Assembly: GCA_001414485.1 (NCBI GenBank) | Contig: LLEY01000190.1 | Location: forward strand, 48,395 to 112,394 | Length of the DNA stretch: 64,000 nucleotides | Origin: Calycina herbarum | Taxonomy: Eukaryota > Ascomycota > Leotiomycetes > Helotiales > Pezizellaceae | Direction: 5' to 3' | Shown: positions 12,485 through 22,948 of the stretch, in pieces | Position numbering within the stretch: position 1 is the first letter of the stretch | Layout: the number at the start of each line of letters is the position of its first letter | Program-made: the position numbers and the translations under genes | The notes under the pieces: model-generated | Told to the model about the DNA's origin: nothing | Seen by the model: only the letters and a program-made list of their open reading frames with translations | Database searches by the model: none

Positions 12485-13266
12485 GTTTAGATGCCGGCCA
12501 TGAATTCATTGGTTTGGAGGGTTGTATTCGAAGTTGTTCACGATGCTGGAATATCGCACATTCGGTGGTCGGGATGCGGTTTCTTCTTCTTGCGAGAGAC
12601 GGAGGTAGAAGCTGAATTGAGGGCTGGGAGGAACCCTGTCTTCGTGCCAAGTGCGCTCAGATGTTCAAACGAGTGACGAGGGAACGACCGTGAAGACGTT
12701 CGAGGGTGAAGGGAAGGAGAGAATCAGTAAAGATCTCTTGGACGAGAATTGATGTGTGCTGTGTGGATTGCCGGTGTCGTGGTCTGATAACCCCTATGAT
12801 GTTGATGGGAGTTGATCAACATGCCGCGAGGCAGCTGGTCCTTTAGGTTCTGCGGGCAGGTGGGTTTGGCTTCACGGAATAGGCCTAGATCCTTAGCGAC
12901 GCAAGCCTCGAGTAAATGGCACTTCAGTCAATAAGTCCCTTCAGTTTAGGGCTAACTTTTTCGAAGCTATCTATATTATAATTATAGCGTCTAGGCGTGT
13001 ATACTATATATTCTAGCGCACACGAACTAGCTTGCTTCACTCTCCCTAAGAGACTTCGTGATGCCGCTTTCTATCCCAGGTTTTCTATTGTTACAGTACC
13101 AAAAATCCATCAGCCGGGAAAACAACCGCCACGCGGGTGCCTGGCCGCATCCCACCTCCACCAGCCCACGATCGTCTCTTTTCCCCATTGAAGGCATCAC
13201 CACTTTCTTGCTGAACACAACTCCCATCCGCATCGCAAGCACATTGCGACGAGTGCGCTATTGAAA
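12485..13266. other. Divergent promoter region between SEC7 gene and ECM14
   Basis: This 782-bp stretch separates the divergently transcribed SEC7 and ECM14 genes and presumably contains both promoters. An AT-rich patch lies at about 12965-13012. Short open frames on both strands look like chance. Confidence 0.45.
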
Positions 13267-15083
13267 ATGCGTGATTCCTCGCAGTGCCAACTCTTTTTCT
13301 CCCTTTCCTTCCTCGTTCTCGTCTTATCGCTGTGTACCACTATCGATGCCTTCGCGCTGCCGTGGACCACCACCACCTCTCAATTATCAGCCACCCAACC
13401 TCAGCCGACGAAAGAGCAGCTGCGCAGTGTCTTTCCCACTCGCAATGTTTTCCCCCAATTGACGTGGCTTAGAGATACCGCCATTGAAAAGATATTTCAT
13501 ATCCCGCCGAAAGCTTCCAAAACCGGATGCGACAAACCAAGTTTGGCCTCTCGCCCGTCGAACTCTCAACTCCCAGCAACCTTGCTCGCCAAATATGGAG
13601 GGGATGTGGTTCTGCGATTTAATCTTACTACACCAGGTGAAGAATCGGCATTGTCTGAAGCGGCGGACACGCTGTTCTTGGATGTGTGGGAGTTTACCAG
13701 CAACTGGGCTGATATCCGGCTGAGGAAAGAAGATGTAAGGATATGCCAGCATACCATGACATTGGTTAATTGATACTCTAGGTCCCCTCTCTTCTCGGTT
13801 TACTACCAGAGTCGCTTCAGAGATCCTACTCTCCTCTCATGCCGGACCTAGCAGATTCGATTTATCAAACTTACCCCTCGAGTAGCCGAGCAGAAAAGCG
13901 ACTCTCTTCCTCCCACGATCGCACTTTTACCCCAACATTAAAGACAAGTGACGGTGTGGACAATATATTCTTCAATGATTACCAACCTCTTTCGGTCATT
14001 TCACCATGGATGCGCTTAATGGCATCCATGTTTACAACCCATGTTCGCATGATTAGCATTGGGACAACATATGAAGGGCGCGAGATATCCGCACTCCGAG
14101 TTGGCGTTTCTCCCAACCTCCCACAAGATTCGCCCAGTCCGAGGAAGACAATTATAATTTCAGGTGGTTCACATGCTCGAGAATGGATATCTGTGAGTAC
14201 AGTGACCTACGTCGCCTGGTCCCTTATCACATCTTATGGCAAATCCCCAGCAATCACGAAACTCCTCCAGGAGTTTGATTTCGTCTTCATACCTACAACG
14301 AACCCGGATGGGTATGTATATACCTGGGAAACCGATCGTCTCTGGCGCAAGAACCGACAAGAAACGAGCCTACGATTTTGCCGAGGACTGGATCTCGATA
14401 GAACATTCGGTTTCGAATGGGCCGGAACCACATCCGAAAGCAACCCATGCTCAGAAAGCTACCCAGGCGAAGAACCCTTCCAAGCTGTGGAAGCCCATAG
14501 ACTTGCCGAATGGGCCAAGAACGAAACAGAAAACAACGGGGCCCGCTTCGTTGGTTTCCTAGATCTCCATTCCTACTCACAACAAGTGCTCTATCCGTAC
14601 TCCTATTCCTGCAACGCGAATCCACCAAGTTTGGAAAATCTGGAAGAGTTGGGAATGGGACTTGCCAAAGCAATCCGTATTTCCAGCGGCGAACAATATA
14701 GCGTCGCATCCGCTTGTGAGGGTGCCGTTGTTGGGGGAGTTTCTCGTATGGAAACTGGTGGGGGATCGGCTATTGATTGGTTTTATCATGAGATGAAGGT
14801 GAGGTATAGTTATCAGATTAAGCTGAGAGATACTGGAAGCTATGGATTTCTGTTGCCGAAGGAGAATATACTTCCGACTGGAGAGGAGGCTTTTAATGCT
14901 GTGAAATACTTTGGGGATTTTCTTTTGGGGAATAAGGGGATTGAGAGTGTTACTGCGGAACAGGCGATTGATATTGAAGAACAGACGATTGTTGAGGGTG
15001 AGGAAGTTGAAGAAGAGGATGAGGAAGAGGCTATCAGTTATAAATCTGGCCAAGTGAGATTGGATCTGAGACGGAGGAGATGA
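13267..15083 (+). CDS. ecm14: Inactive metallocarboxypeptidase Ecm14
   Basis: Secreted M14 carboxypeptidase-like protein needed for normal cell-wall organisation in yeast. Exons 13267-13734 and 13782-15083 (47-nt intron, phase 0) give 589 residues, the usual Ecm14 length. An N-terminal signal segment ([13 protein letters not shown]) is followed by a propeptide-like region and the peptidase fold. Zinc ligands are retained: H287 and E290 in SHAREW, and H419 in DLHSYS. The position of the catalytic glutamate in active carboxypeptidases (the E of FELRDTG) is lysine here (IKLRDTG, about K503). This explains the family name 'inactive metallocarboxypeptidase'. The C-terminus is strongly acidic. The first ATG follows TTGAAA; the in-frame TTG upstream is not a start. 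Confidence 0.93.
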
Positions 15084-16023
15084 ATATCTTCTTCTGTGAA
15101 TATAAATTAAGGATGGTGTACTCGATAGGTGAAAGGGTATGAGAGCGGGCGTTTTCGGTGTTTTGGTCGCAATTCGGGATATGGTTGTTGACGGCTTGGG
15201 ACGTGGTCATGGGCTTTTGGGTTAAGTTGGGTCCTTATTATGGGATGAACAGAGTATATACTCTGTACAAATAATTGAATGAAAAAAAAACTTGTCAAAT
15301 TTATTGTCCCCTTCAGGTTTGGTGGTCCCCTGGCCATTTCGGGAGTACCGTAAGTCAATTCAAAGTATATCTTCAGCGTAAGTCCTGTTCTAAATCTGGA
15401 TTCTTTTGGATACTTGAGACAATGGATATAATGAATGGTACTTGGAAAAAAATTGAAAATTGCAACTATAACTTTGTAAGTCTATTTTGCAAATTTAATT
15501 TCTCCAGCTTGGTTGGGTAATATGAATTTGTCAACTTGAGTTCGAATGAAAATTTGATATATTACTGTTATTATTATCACTCTATTTATGAAGTATGTCC
15601 CCTTAAGGGGTAATGAACAGAAATCTATAACTTATTGTAAGATTCAAGAGAATTTGGGTTCAATGTAGCTACAGTACTGAAAATGGCCCAACTCGGTTAA
15701 TCTTAAGGAGTCACAACAAGCTCGAAAGAGATATGAGATAATGACTTGTAAGCCAAGAGGACTTGTCTAGTAATTTGTAGAAGAATCGATGCAATTGTTT
15801 GGTTTTGTCTCATCTGTGACTAAAAGTTTCTCATCTGTCTCCGTCACTCTGACTGTATACAGTTTATTCACACTTATTCACAACAATTCCTCAAATTAAT
15901 GCCATACCCTCAACCAAAGAGGCACACGAAGCAGTTTCTCTTGTCCCCTTTGCCTTTACGTTTCTCGGAAATTACAACAAACTTGAGTTCTCAAACCACC
16001 GAGTCCCGCTTACCAAGAGAAAA
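15084..16023. other. Intergenic; no supported gene
   Basis: AT-rich 940-bp stretch after ECM14. It contains small frames without recognisable similarity and a CT-rich leader immediately before the next gene. Confidence 0.4.
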
Positions 16024-16596
16024 ATGGCGGAATCTATGGATGATATTTCGACTAGAGAACCACTTCTAAACCCTGATATCATAGCAAGGAGATGGGTCGA
16101 CAACCTACACAAGAACGCCGACATGCTCCTCTACAATTACGAGCTCCAAATGGAAGTCCATTGGACGGAAGATGAGGATCTCGAGAACATACAGGTCATT
16201 CCTTACTACCGTCCCATCGCAACCTCCTCCCCAAAACCAGAAGAAAAAAACAAACTCCCTCCTAACTCCCTCCTACCCTCGTTTACTCATTTACGCTCCC
16301 GTCATATGCCGCAGACTAGGTTCGCACAACCACTCAATAAACATATTAATGTTTATGTGAACCATAACGTGGTGAAGGTTGAGAATGGGGCTGAACTGGA
16401 ATTCCGTGTGAAACTGGGAGGTTGGCAATCTCTAGATGATGCAAAGAGTGTTGAGCGGGCGATGTGGATTGAATGGAGGGAGGTGACGGAGGGGGCTGGT
16501 TTGGAGAAGTGGTATCCTGCTTTTCGGGCTGATGTTGAAAGATTTAGTGATGACTTTTTGGGGCCGGTGAATGTTGATGGGCAGGTGGTGGGATGA
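16024..16596 (+). CDS. Hypothetical protein, 190 residues
   Basis: Single-exon frame with a good start context (AAAATGGCG) and an acidic, hydrophilic composition. I do not recognise the family. No signal peptide or membrane helix is visible. The N-terminal half contains DEDLENIQVIPYYRP, the middle is Pro/Ser-rich, and the C-terminal half is rich in Trp, Glu and Val, with EWREVTEGAGLEKWYP. The regular composition and the CT-rich leader upstream argue that it is a real gene. It stands alone between ECM14 and a gene-poor repeat block, and nothing in the context indicates its role. Confidence 0.6.
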   Translation: MAESMDDISTREPLLNPDIIARRWVDNLHKNADMLLYNYELQMEVHWTEDEDLENIQVIPYYRPIATSSPKPEEKNKLPPNSLLPSFTHLRSRHMPQTRFAQPLNKHINVYVNHNVVKVENGAELEFRVKLGGWQSLDDAKSVERAMWIEWREVTEGAGLEKWYPAFRADVERFSDDFLGPVNVDGQVVG

Positions 16597-18111
16597 ACTC
16601 AGTGGGCGAGTTCACCCTGAGGATAGAATGAAATTTTGTTGGCTTTGTGGATATGGGGTAATGATTGGTTTCCAAGAAGTTTTCTACCTTCGTTTTTGTA
16701 GCTTTGAATTGGTCTATTCAGGAATTCCAGGGATTTTCTTAACTTTTTGGTGCCTGGGCTGGGTTTTGGCTGCAAGGATTTCTTGGTTTTTCTTTCTGGA
16801 GATTGGGGAGGATAATTTCGCGTTCTTTCGTCTCTTATTCAACAATTAATAGATGTCAAATCTCGGCTGTTACCTTTTATAACCCACTTGCGTGAAATTG
16901 GAGTCTACTTCAAAGCACTTGCCTCAGTGTCCCTATAACATCAAGTCACTCAGCTGCCGATTAGCCGAGATAAATCCCCTTTATTATATGATTCCGTCCA
17001 TTTTTTTGGAAATAAATACCGGAACGACATCGAAGTCTCTCATTAAGCTAATATCGAGCGATAGAATTATTCGGGGCATTAGTAGTATGTAAGATACCCG
17101 AAGTTAAGCTACAAGGTTGTGAGGTGATACGTCTTCCTCTCCTACGCTATAATTGGAGAGAGAACTGGTATAAACAAGCATGATTTTGACTCCTCATAAA
17201 TCGCGTACAAGAAGGCTCTTGGCCGTAAGTTAATATAAAAGAAGAAAATACGAGATGAGTGTTCACGGAGGGCAGTTGCAAAGAAGTTCTTAAATGTTAG
17301 TGAATTCTAAAAGAGCAAGAGGAATAGCCTAGCCTAGAGATCGCCATCTAAAGAAAACTATTTATCTGGACAGATTTGGAGTACCAAAATGTAAATGCCT
17401 CTTGCATAGCCCTTCTCAGAACAGCCTCCCAGGTATGTCATATAAACTAAAGAAAACCAACTGTGGGGTAGAGTGATATCTGCCTTAGGTGCCCTTAGTT
17501 TATTCCACCGGTACTCATTAGAGGTTTTGCTGCCGTAATAATAACTCTTCCATCCACTCTCGCCTTTCCTATCGCCCAAGCCTGTAATTACTCAAACAGT
17601 TGCTTTCAAGTCATCGGTGTAAGAGATGAAGGAGTTACCTATAACATTGAAAACCGCTCTAGAGAGGAAGTTTCGGTAGGCAGAAAGCCACATTTTTGGG
17701 CCTGATGCGCCCTCCAAGAATGGTGCTATGAGGCACTTCATACAACATCCACATTCAGCAGATGCAATGTTGCCCATCTCGTGAAATTGCAAAGCCATTT
17801 AGGAAGAGTTTCTTTTGGGCGACGAGTAGATGGTGTAGATGGTGTGGAGTTTAGAACTGATGCGTTCTCCTGCTTTTGATGTTAAGCAACTTTGCCCCAT
17901 TTGTAAAATGAGTTTCGAGTTGTTTCTTTTGGGTTGGAAACGAGATTCTTAGTAGATGTAGGAACCTTCTATGCTATGCGAGAACGAAAAACGCTTTGTG
18001 CGACTTGATACAGGTACTTGAGAGAGTTAAAAAAAACACCTGACTCTTTATAGAATAACCAAAGCGAAAGACAAAGCTAAATTAGAACTTTAGTTACTAA
18101 GAGACACTAGG
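16597..18111. other. Gene-poor flank left of the foldback element
   Basis: No supported gene in 1.5 kb. A 68-codon frame at 17592-17798 (minus) with two Cys-rich clusters begins with ATG but matches nothing I recognise. A 92-codon frame at 16571-16849 overlaps the end of the preceding gene and is probably 3' UTR. The rest is AT-rich. Confidence 0.35.
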
Positions 18112-19408
18112 TACGGCATCCCGAACGTACTAAAGGCCAAAAACGACTAAATCGCAAATCGCAAATCGCAAATCGTAAAAGTTGAGTATTTATAGCTAAA
18201 GTAAAACTTAATTATTATTATCTAAGGCTTGCGTAAATCGCGAATTATTACTTTCTTACTCTCGTATACTCTCTCTCTTAATATAAAGAGAGCAAGTTAA
18301 GTCCCTCTTATTCCTCTCTCTTCCTCTCTCCCCTTCTCCTTCTCTCTTATATACGTATAAGAAGTAGTAACTTTAGAAGAGAAATAAGTAAAAGAGAGAG
18401 TAGTACAGTGAGAGAGTCAGAGAGAGTAAGAGAGTAAGAGGGTAAGGAGGCAAGCAAACATTTCAAAGGAACGTTTTTCCTAACGTAGGTAAGGGGAGTT
18501 TATCCCTAACCACCTCCTTTTCTCCTCTCCTCCCCTCTCCTCTCTCTCGTTGTTAACAATAGAAAGGAAGCGATAAGACAGTAAGGATACAATAGTAATA
18601 GGTGTAATAATAAGCTCTTTTAAAAAGCTAGCTATGTATACAACCACCTATGTAATACCCTCTAAAAGATAGGAGTTAGCTTTGTAAGTGTAGGATAGTA
18701 AGAGAGACAGAGATAATTTAACTTCTATCTTTACGATTTACGATTTGCGATTTGCGATTTGCGATTTAGTCGTTTTTGGCCTTTGGTGCATTCGGGATGC
18801 CGTAGTAATTATCTCTCTCTCTCTCTCTCTCTTGTCTATACTTTCAATATTATAACTATATAAAGTAATCTATATTAAGACTATAGAATAGTAAGTTTTT
18901 TTAGCTAGCTATTTAGAGGATAGTGGGCATTACGTATATAGCTTGCTTTTTCTAGAGGATTACAATTTATAATAATATTGCTAGCTTACTTACTATCATA
19001 TCCTTACTATTATATCGTTTTCTTTTGTTTTTAAATAGATAAGAGAGAGGGAGAGAGGGGATAAGGGATAAGGGGAATATGTTTGCTACCTTTCTAAACT
19101 CCCCCTACCTACGCTAGGAAAAACTTTCCCCTGAAAAGTTTACTCCCTCCCCCTTCTCTCCCTTCCTACAACCCTGCACCCCTACTATTCTATGCTCTCT
19201 TATATATACCTAATATATAAAAGAAGGGAAAGGGGAGCGAGAGTGTAAGAGAGCAGTATAATATTCTCCTACCTTAGGAACAGGAATTACGATTTACAAT
19301 ATCTAGATAATGATTAACAAGTTCTACTCTAGCTATAAATACTGACTTTTGCGATTTGCGATTTGCGATTTCGTCGTTTCCGACTTTTGGTACATACGGG
19401 ATGCCGTA
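18112..19408. mobile_element. Foldback/MITE-like element with long inverted arms
   Basis: The left end (18112 onward) reads TACGGCATCCCG, and the right end (19408 backward) reads the same on the other strand. Both continue into AAAGGCC/AAAGTCG-type sequence, then three CGCAAAT units, then TATTTATAGCTA. Similarity continues deep into the arms: TTTTTCCTAACGTAGGTA near 18470-18490 is matched, inverted, near 19110-19130. The whole is thus an imperfect palindrome of about 1.3 kb. A third copy of the terminal sequence lies inside, at 18732-18804, in the right-end orientation, so a 0.7-kb unit (18112-18804) is nested in the larger one. TA is found at each end, as at Tc1/mariner-type insertion sites. 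No transposase frame is present, so it would be non-autonomous. The arms are rich in CT/GA tracts, including (TC)n at 18812-18831. Confidence 0.75.
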
Positions 19409-19411
19409 GCA

Positions 19412-19699
19412 ACAAAATCTGCCCACCCGAAAATCAAACAGCTTGTCGGGGAAATAATGGACCAAATAAAGATCCTATCAGAAAAAGAGGGATGTCTCCC
19501 TTACCACACATGGCCAATAGCCATAGCGTCATGTGCAGTAACGACAGAGGAACAAGTGTTGTTTCTACGGCCAACACACCAAAACACGTGGATTGAATCC
19601 TACTGCGGAAACTCTCTACGCTTAAAACGAGCAGTGGAGAATTTCTGGGAGGCATACGAGATAGGGAAAGAGAAATGTTCAACATTGGAGAGTGATTGA
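19412..19699 (+). pseudogene. Truncated C-terminus of a regulator-like gene
   Basis: Immediately to the right of the foldback element an open frame continues to a TGA at 19699. It reads KIKQLVGEIMDQIKILSEK, then HTWPIAIASCAV, then WIESYCGNSLRLKRAVENFW near the end. A motif of the type 'TWPIxIAxCxV' followed by a final helical segment ending in (FW)E is typical of the C-terminus of fungal Zn2Cys6 regulators with a fungal-specific transcription-factor domain. The 5' part is absent: the frame runs back directly into the element's terminal repeat. I did not find the missing part left of the element. It is best read as a gene remnant, with the element at the breakpoint. The family assignment is a resemblance judgment. 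Confidence 0.5.
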
Positions 19700-19934
19700 A
19701 AAGATATACTCGACGTACTCGTTTGTGGCCGAGGCCTGTTTGAGATACCGGCTTTGACTCGCCCGTCGTTGAATTTTGGCTAACGCATATTGGATAGTTA
19801 GGCAAGGCGTTTGAAACAGGTGTTTGGATTTGTGTATATGTACTATAGATATTGGGATTTCCCATGATGATACGAATAGCCTGGGAAGAAATCCGATTGA
19901 AGATGCATTTAGCCTCGGATCGAATGTCACTTGA

Positions 19935-21985
19935 CTAAAGTGGATCCTTTTTTAACAAATCTTCGATGACCCTTGCAGCGTGCAAACACTTCTCATCCTG
20001 AAATCGAGGGGCTGTGATTTGAATTGCACAGGGCATCCCATCGGATACTGCTGGATTATCTGGTGAAGATGTCAATTAGAAGATATTTTTGGGCCACAAA
20101 AAGGTGGTAAAATAACTTACAGCTTGCTCCCCTAGCTGGCGAGGTGATGGTGAGGGAATCTGGGTCGAGGTCCTTTGAAGCCGTGCTGTATGGAATAAGA
20201 CAGGCCGGATACTATGGTTTGTAGGTCAAAAGATATCCACAATGAATGAGTAGAAATACTAACATCAAGCAAATTCCACATGCAAGAATAGGCCGGTAAT
20301 TGATGTTTGTCGTGCTCTACTGCCGTATGTTGAGCTCCAGGCCCAAGTATCACATCCAATGTTTTATCCTTGAACATTTCCCGCCAGGCTTCTTTGTAGT
20401 CGCGTATCTCAACATTCAGAGCGGCAAGCTCTGGAACTCCGTAATGTTTTTTCTCAGTGCGGCGTTTCAGGGACGGAATCAGAGGCTCCTTGCTTGCGTC
20501 AATCTGTTTAATAGGAGTAGAATCTGGGTCTATAATCATTGTCTCGATGGCTAGACGAGTACCTAGAGAGACCCTCGTGGGTTGTGAATGTTCAAGTTCT
20601 ATAATTTTGTGACCGGCGGCGGCAAGAACTTGGGTTGCCTTCTTGACTGTATAAATTTAGTAACTTCCTAATTTGGAAAGTTCGGTTGAAGGATTCTATT
20701 GTCGGCTGGATACAAGAAATTTTTTGGGACTAAGGCAAAGAACGAAACACTCACTAGCACGCCGAATCGGTGGATGAAGAGGGAATATTGGGTCTTCGGC
20801 AAGTACTCCAATCGTGAGTACATTCCCTTTCGAGCTCCAGTCTTCCTTAAGCCAAGGTACGGGATGTGTATCCGAATCATCCAGCCAGGGTTTTGTATAC
20901 ACCACTGACGACATAAACAGCTCGAGATCGTTCAAGCTAGTTGCCATAGGTCCAGCGCTAGGAAGCATTCCAGTAATTCCAGTAATTCCCTTCAATCCAG
21001 GACCCGTTTGGCCACCCCACGGAATTCTCCCAGAAGATGGTTTAAAGCCATATACGCCACAGCAAAGAGATGGTGTACGAATTGAACCTGCTGCTTTGTT
21101 AGCTACGCTGGCTTTACGCAAATATAATAACCTCCCTGCAAGATCAGTGCCAACACCAAGTATAGATCCTCTGAGTGCAATGAGGGCTCCTTCTCCACCG
21201 CTAGAGCCTCCAGCCGTAAGTTTTGTGTTGAGTGGGTTGAGCGTTCGTCCGAAGATATTGTTGTGAGAATCGGGAGTCTTTCGAATTAGTAAAACATGCA
21301 TGTAAATTGAACGTGAAACTCACCAGTACTGCTTGTGGGACATTGGTCTTCACATACAGAACTGCGCCTAAATTAAGTAGAGTGTCGACAAGTACTGAAT
21401 TCTTCTTAGGGAGTTCGCGATCAAGAAAAGAAACGATTCCGATGGTAGATTGGACCCCTTTGATGTTGAACGAATCCTGTAATCCTGTCAATAAGGCGGA
21501 TTTCAAACAGTAGAAGTTGCTTACTTTGAGGCTTATCGGGAGGCCGTGGAGGGGCCCGAACACTTTCTTTTCTTTTGCAAGATAGCTGTCCAGAAAGGCA
21601 GCTCTTTCTTTTGCGTAGTCAAACATGGTCTCTGTAAGGCATGATGTCTGTCATTCCGCCATCAGTATGCTTCGTAGCGGAGAGGAAAAGCCAGGAGAGT
21701 AACCAATTGTTGAGCAATCGCTGCCCTCTTGCAGAAGGCAGTTGTCACCTCAGCAGAAGATAGACCACCATTCGACAACTCATCCAGGAGTTGTTTCGCA
21801 TCATATAACTCTGTGATTTCCAACTCTTTTTCGGACAAGAGGCCACATTGACGCGGGATTTTGAGAACATTTGACGAAATAACAACTGTCGAAGGGATAA
21901 GCCATTCGGATGGAATGGCGGCTTTAACGGCTAGCTGCTTTCTTGCAACCTTGGTCTGCCATGACTCCAAAGGAGAAGTATCCAT
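19935..21985 (-). CDS. Amidase-signature hydrolase (acetamidase-like), intron donor damaged
   Basis: Amidase-signature family enzyme expected to hydrolyse a small amide to acid and ammonia; probably cytosolic. Exons are 21704-21985, 21525-21647, 21324-21476, 20755-21277, 20264-20646, 20121-20211 and 19935-20059, and all phases agree. Visible motifs are the catalytic Lys (about K135, PLHGLPISLK), the GGSSGGEGA loop (about 209-217), and the GTDLAG...GSIRTP segment containing the nucleophilic Ser. Between GTDLAG and SIRTP the fourth exon carries 48 extra nt (21088-21135). They look like an intron with a GCTAAC branch site and CAG acceptor, but the donor is GG, not GT. If spliced, the protein has 543 residues; if retained, 559, with 16 residues inserted next to the nucleophile. 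The 48 nt are in frame and stop-free, so function is uncertain. Confidence 0.85.
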
Positions 21986-22948
21986 AATAATGAGGGGGAA
22001 ATAATTAGACAACAACAAATAAATAGAGTTCAGTGACTACACTTCTGTTGTTCCTGGCCATTTTGGAAAAGGGACAGGTCGTGCGAGATCTCTCAACACT
22101 ACCGGTAGCCAACATGACGAACCGCTTTGATTAAAGTGGGATGGTGATGAGTGAGCATAACAGGAGAGGAAGTTCTTGAATTGAAAAAGGAATAGCTCAA
22201 CATTCTTTTTCTGTGAATAAAATGCTACTTACAGTGTAGGAAACGCCAGCGCAACGGGTCTGAACGACCTCGCGCATTTCACAACAGACCAGGACAGCGG
22301 GACTGGGAGGCCACATTATATAACCAAATATGCCAATACTCTAAACCGCTACTGCTACCGTTCTCCGGAGACTGAACTGCGCGTCTACCAGGTAGTAAGA
22401 AAAAAACTGTCGGGACAGGGCCTCCTTTCTGCGGGGCAGCGAATCAGATAATTATGCGCCATACGCCTGACGAGCTCCAGAATCAAACTAATGCAGATTC
22501 TTCTACAAGTAAACAGTTGCGCGAACTACTAGGGCTTATATCTTGGCAACGGAATTTGGGCTTGGGGGGTCGGCGGGTCGCGCCGCTGAGCTTCCGTTGA
22601 AATTCCCGCACCAGCTTCAGCCAGCTTGGATTACTACCCCTTTATTGGCCATGTTAGGAAATTGGTGGATGCTTTTACCACCATCAAGAATATGTAATCA
22701 TACCTAGGCTTTAATTTACGCCATCGCTAGAAGGGTTTACGACATACTACATCAACATGCAGTGATTATGAATGCACCAGGCACCGGCAGTGCGGGGTCA
22801 ACGTTGATCAGCCTACTCGAGTACAAGAACTTGAGTAGCTCAACATGTAATTTCTCAGCTATCCTTCCTCTTCCTCTATCAATTTGGAGTAGAAAACTAG
22901 TCATTCAAAACATTCCATTCAATTCCTAGGTTCCTGCACAACCCAGTC
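21986..22948. promoter_or_regulatory. Divergent promoter region, amidase / epoxide hydrolase
   Basis: Nearly 1 kb separates two divergently transcribed hydrolase genes and presumably holds both promoters. I see no gene in it. A CT-rich leader (about 22858-22885) precedes the epoxide hydrolase start. Co-regulation is possible but not shown. Confidence 0.35.

Noticed and set aside
17094..17110. 5S rRNA-like word CCGAAGTTAAGC
   Set aside because: Only this short word matches; the surrounding 120 nt do not resemble a 5S gene and no other internal-promoter box is present.
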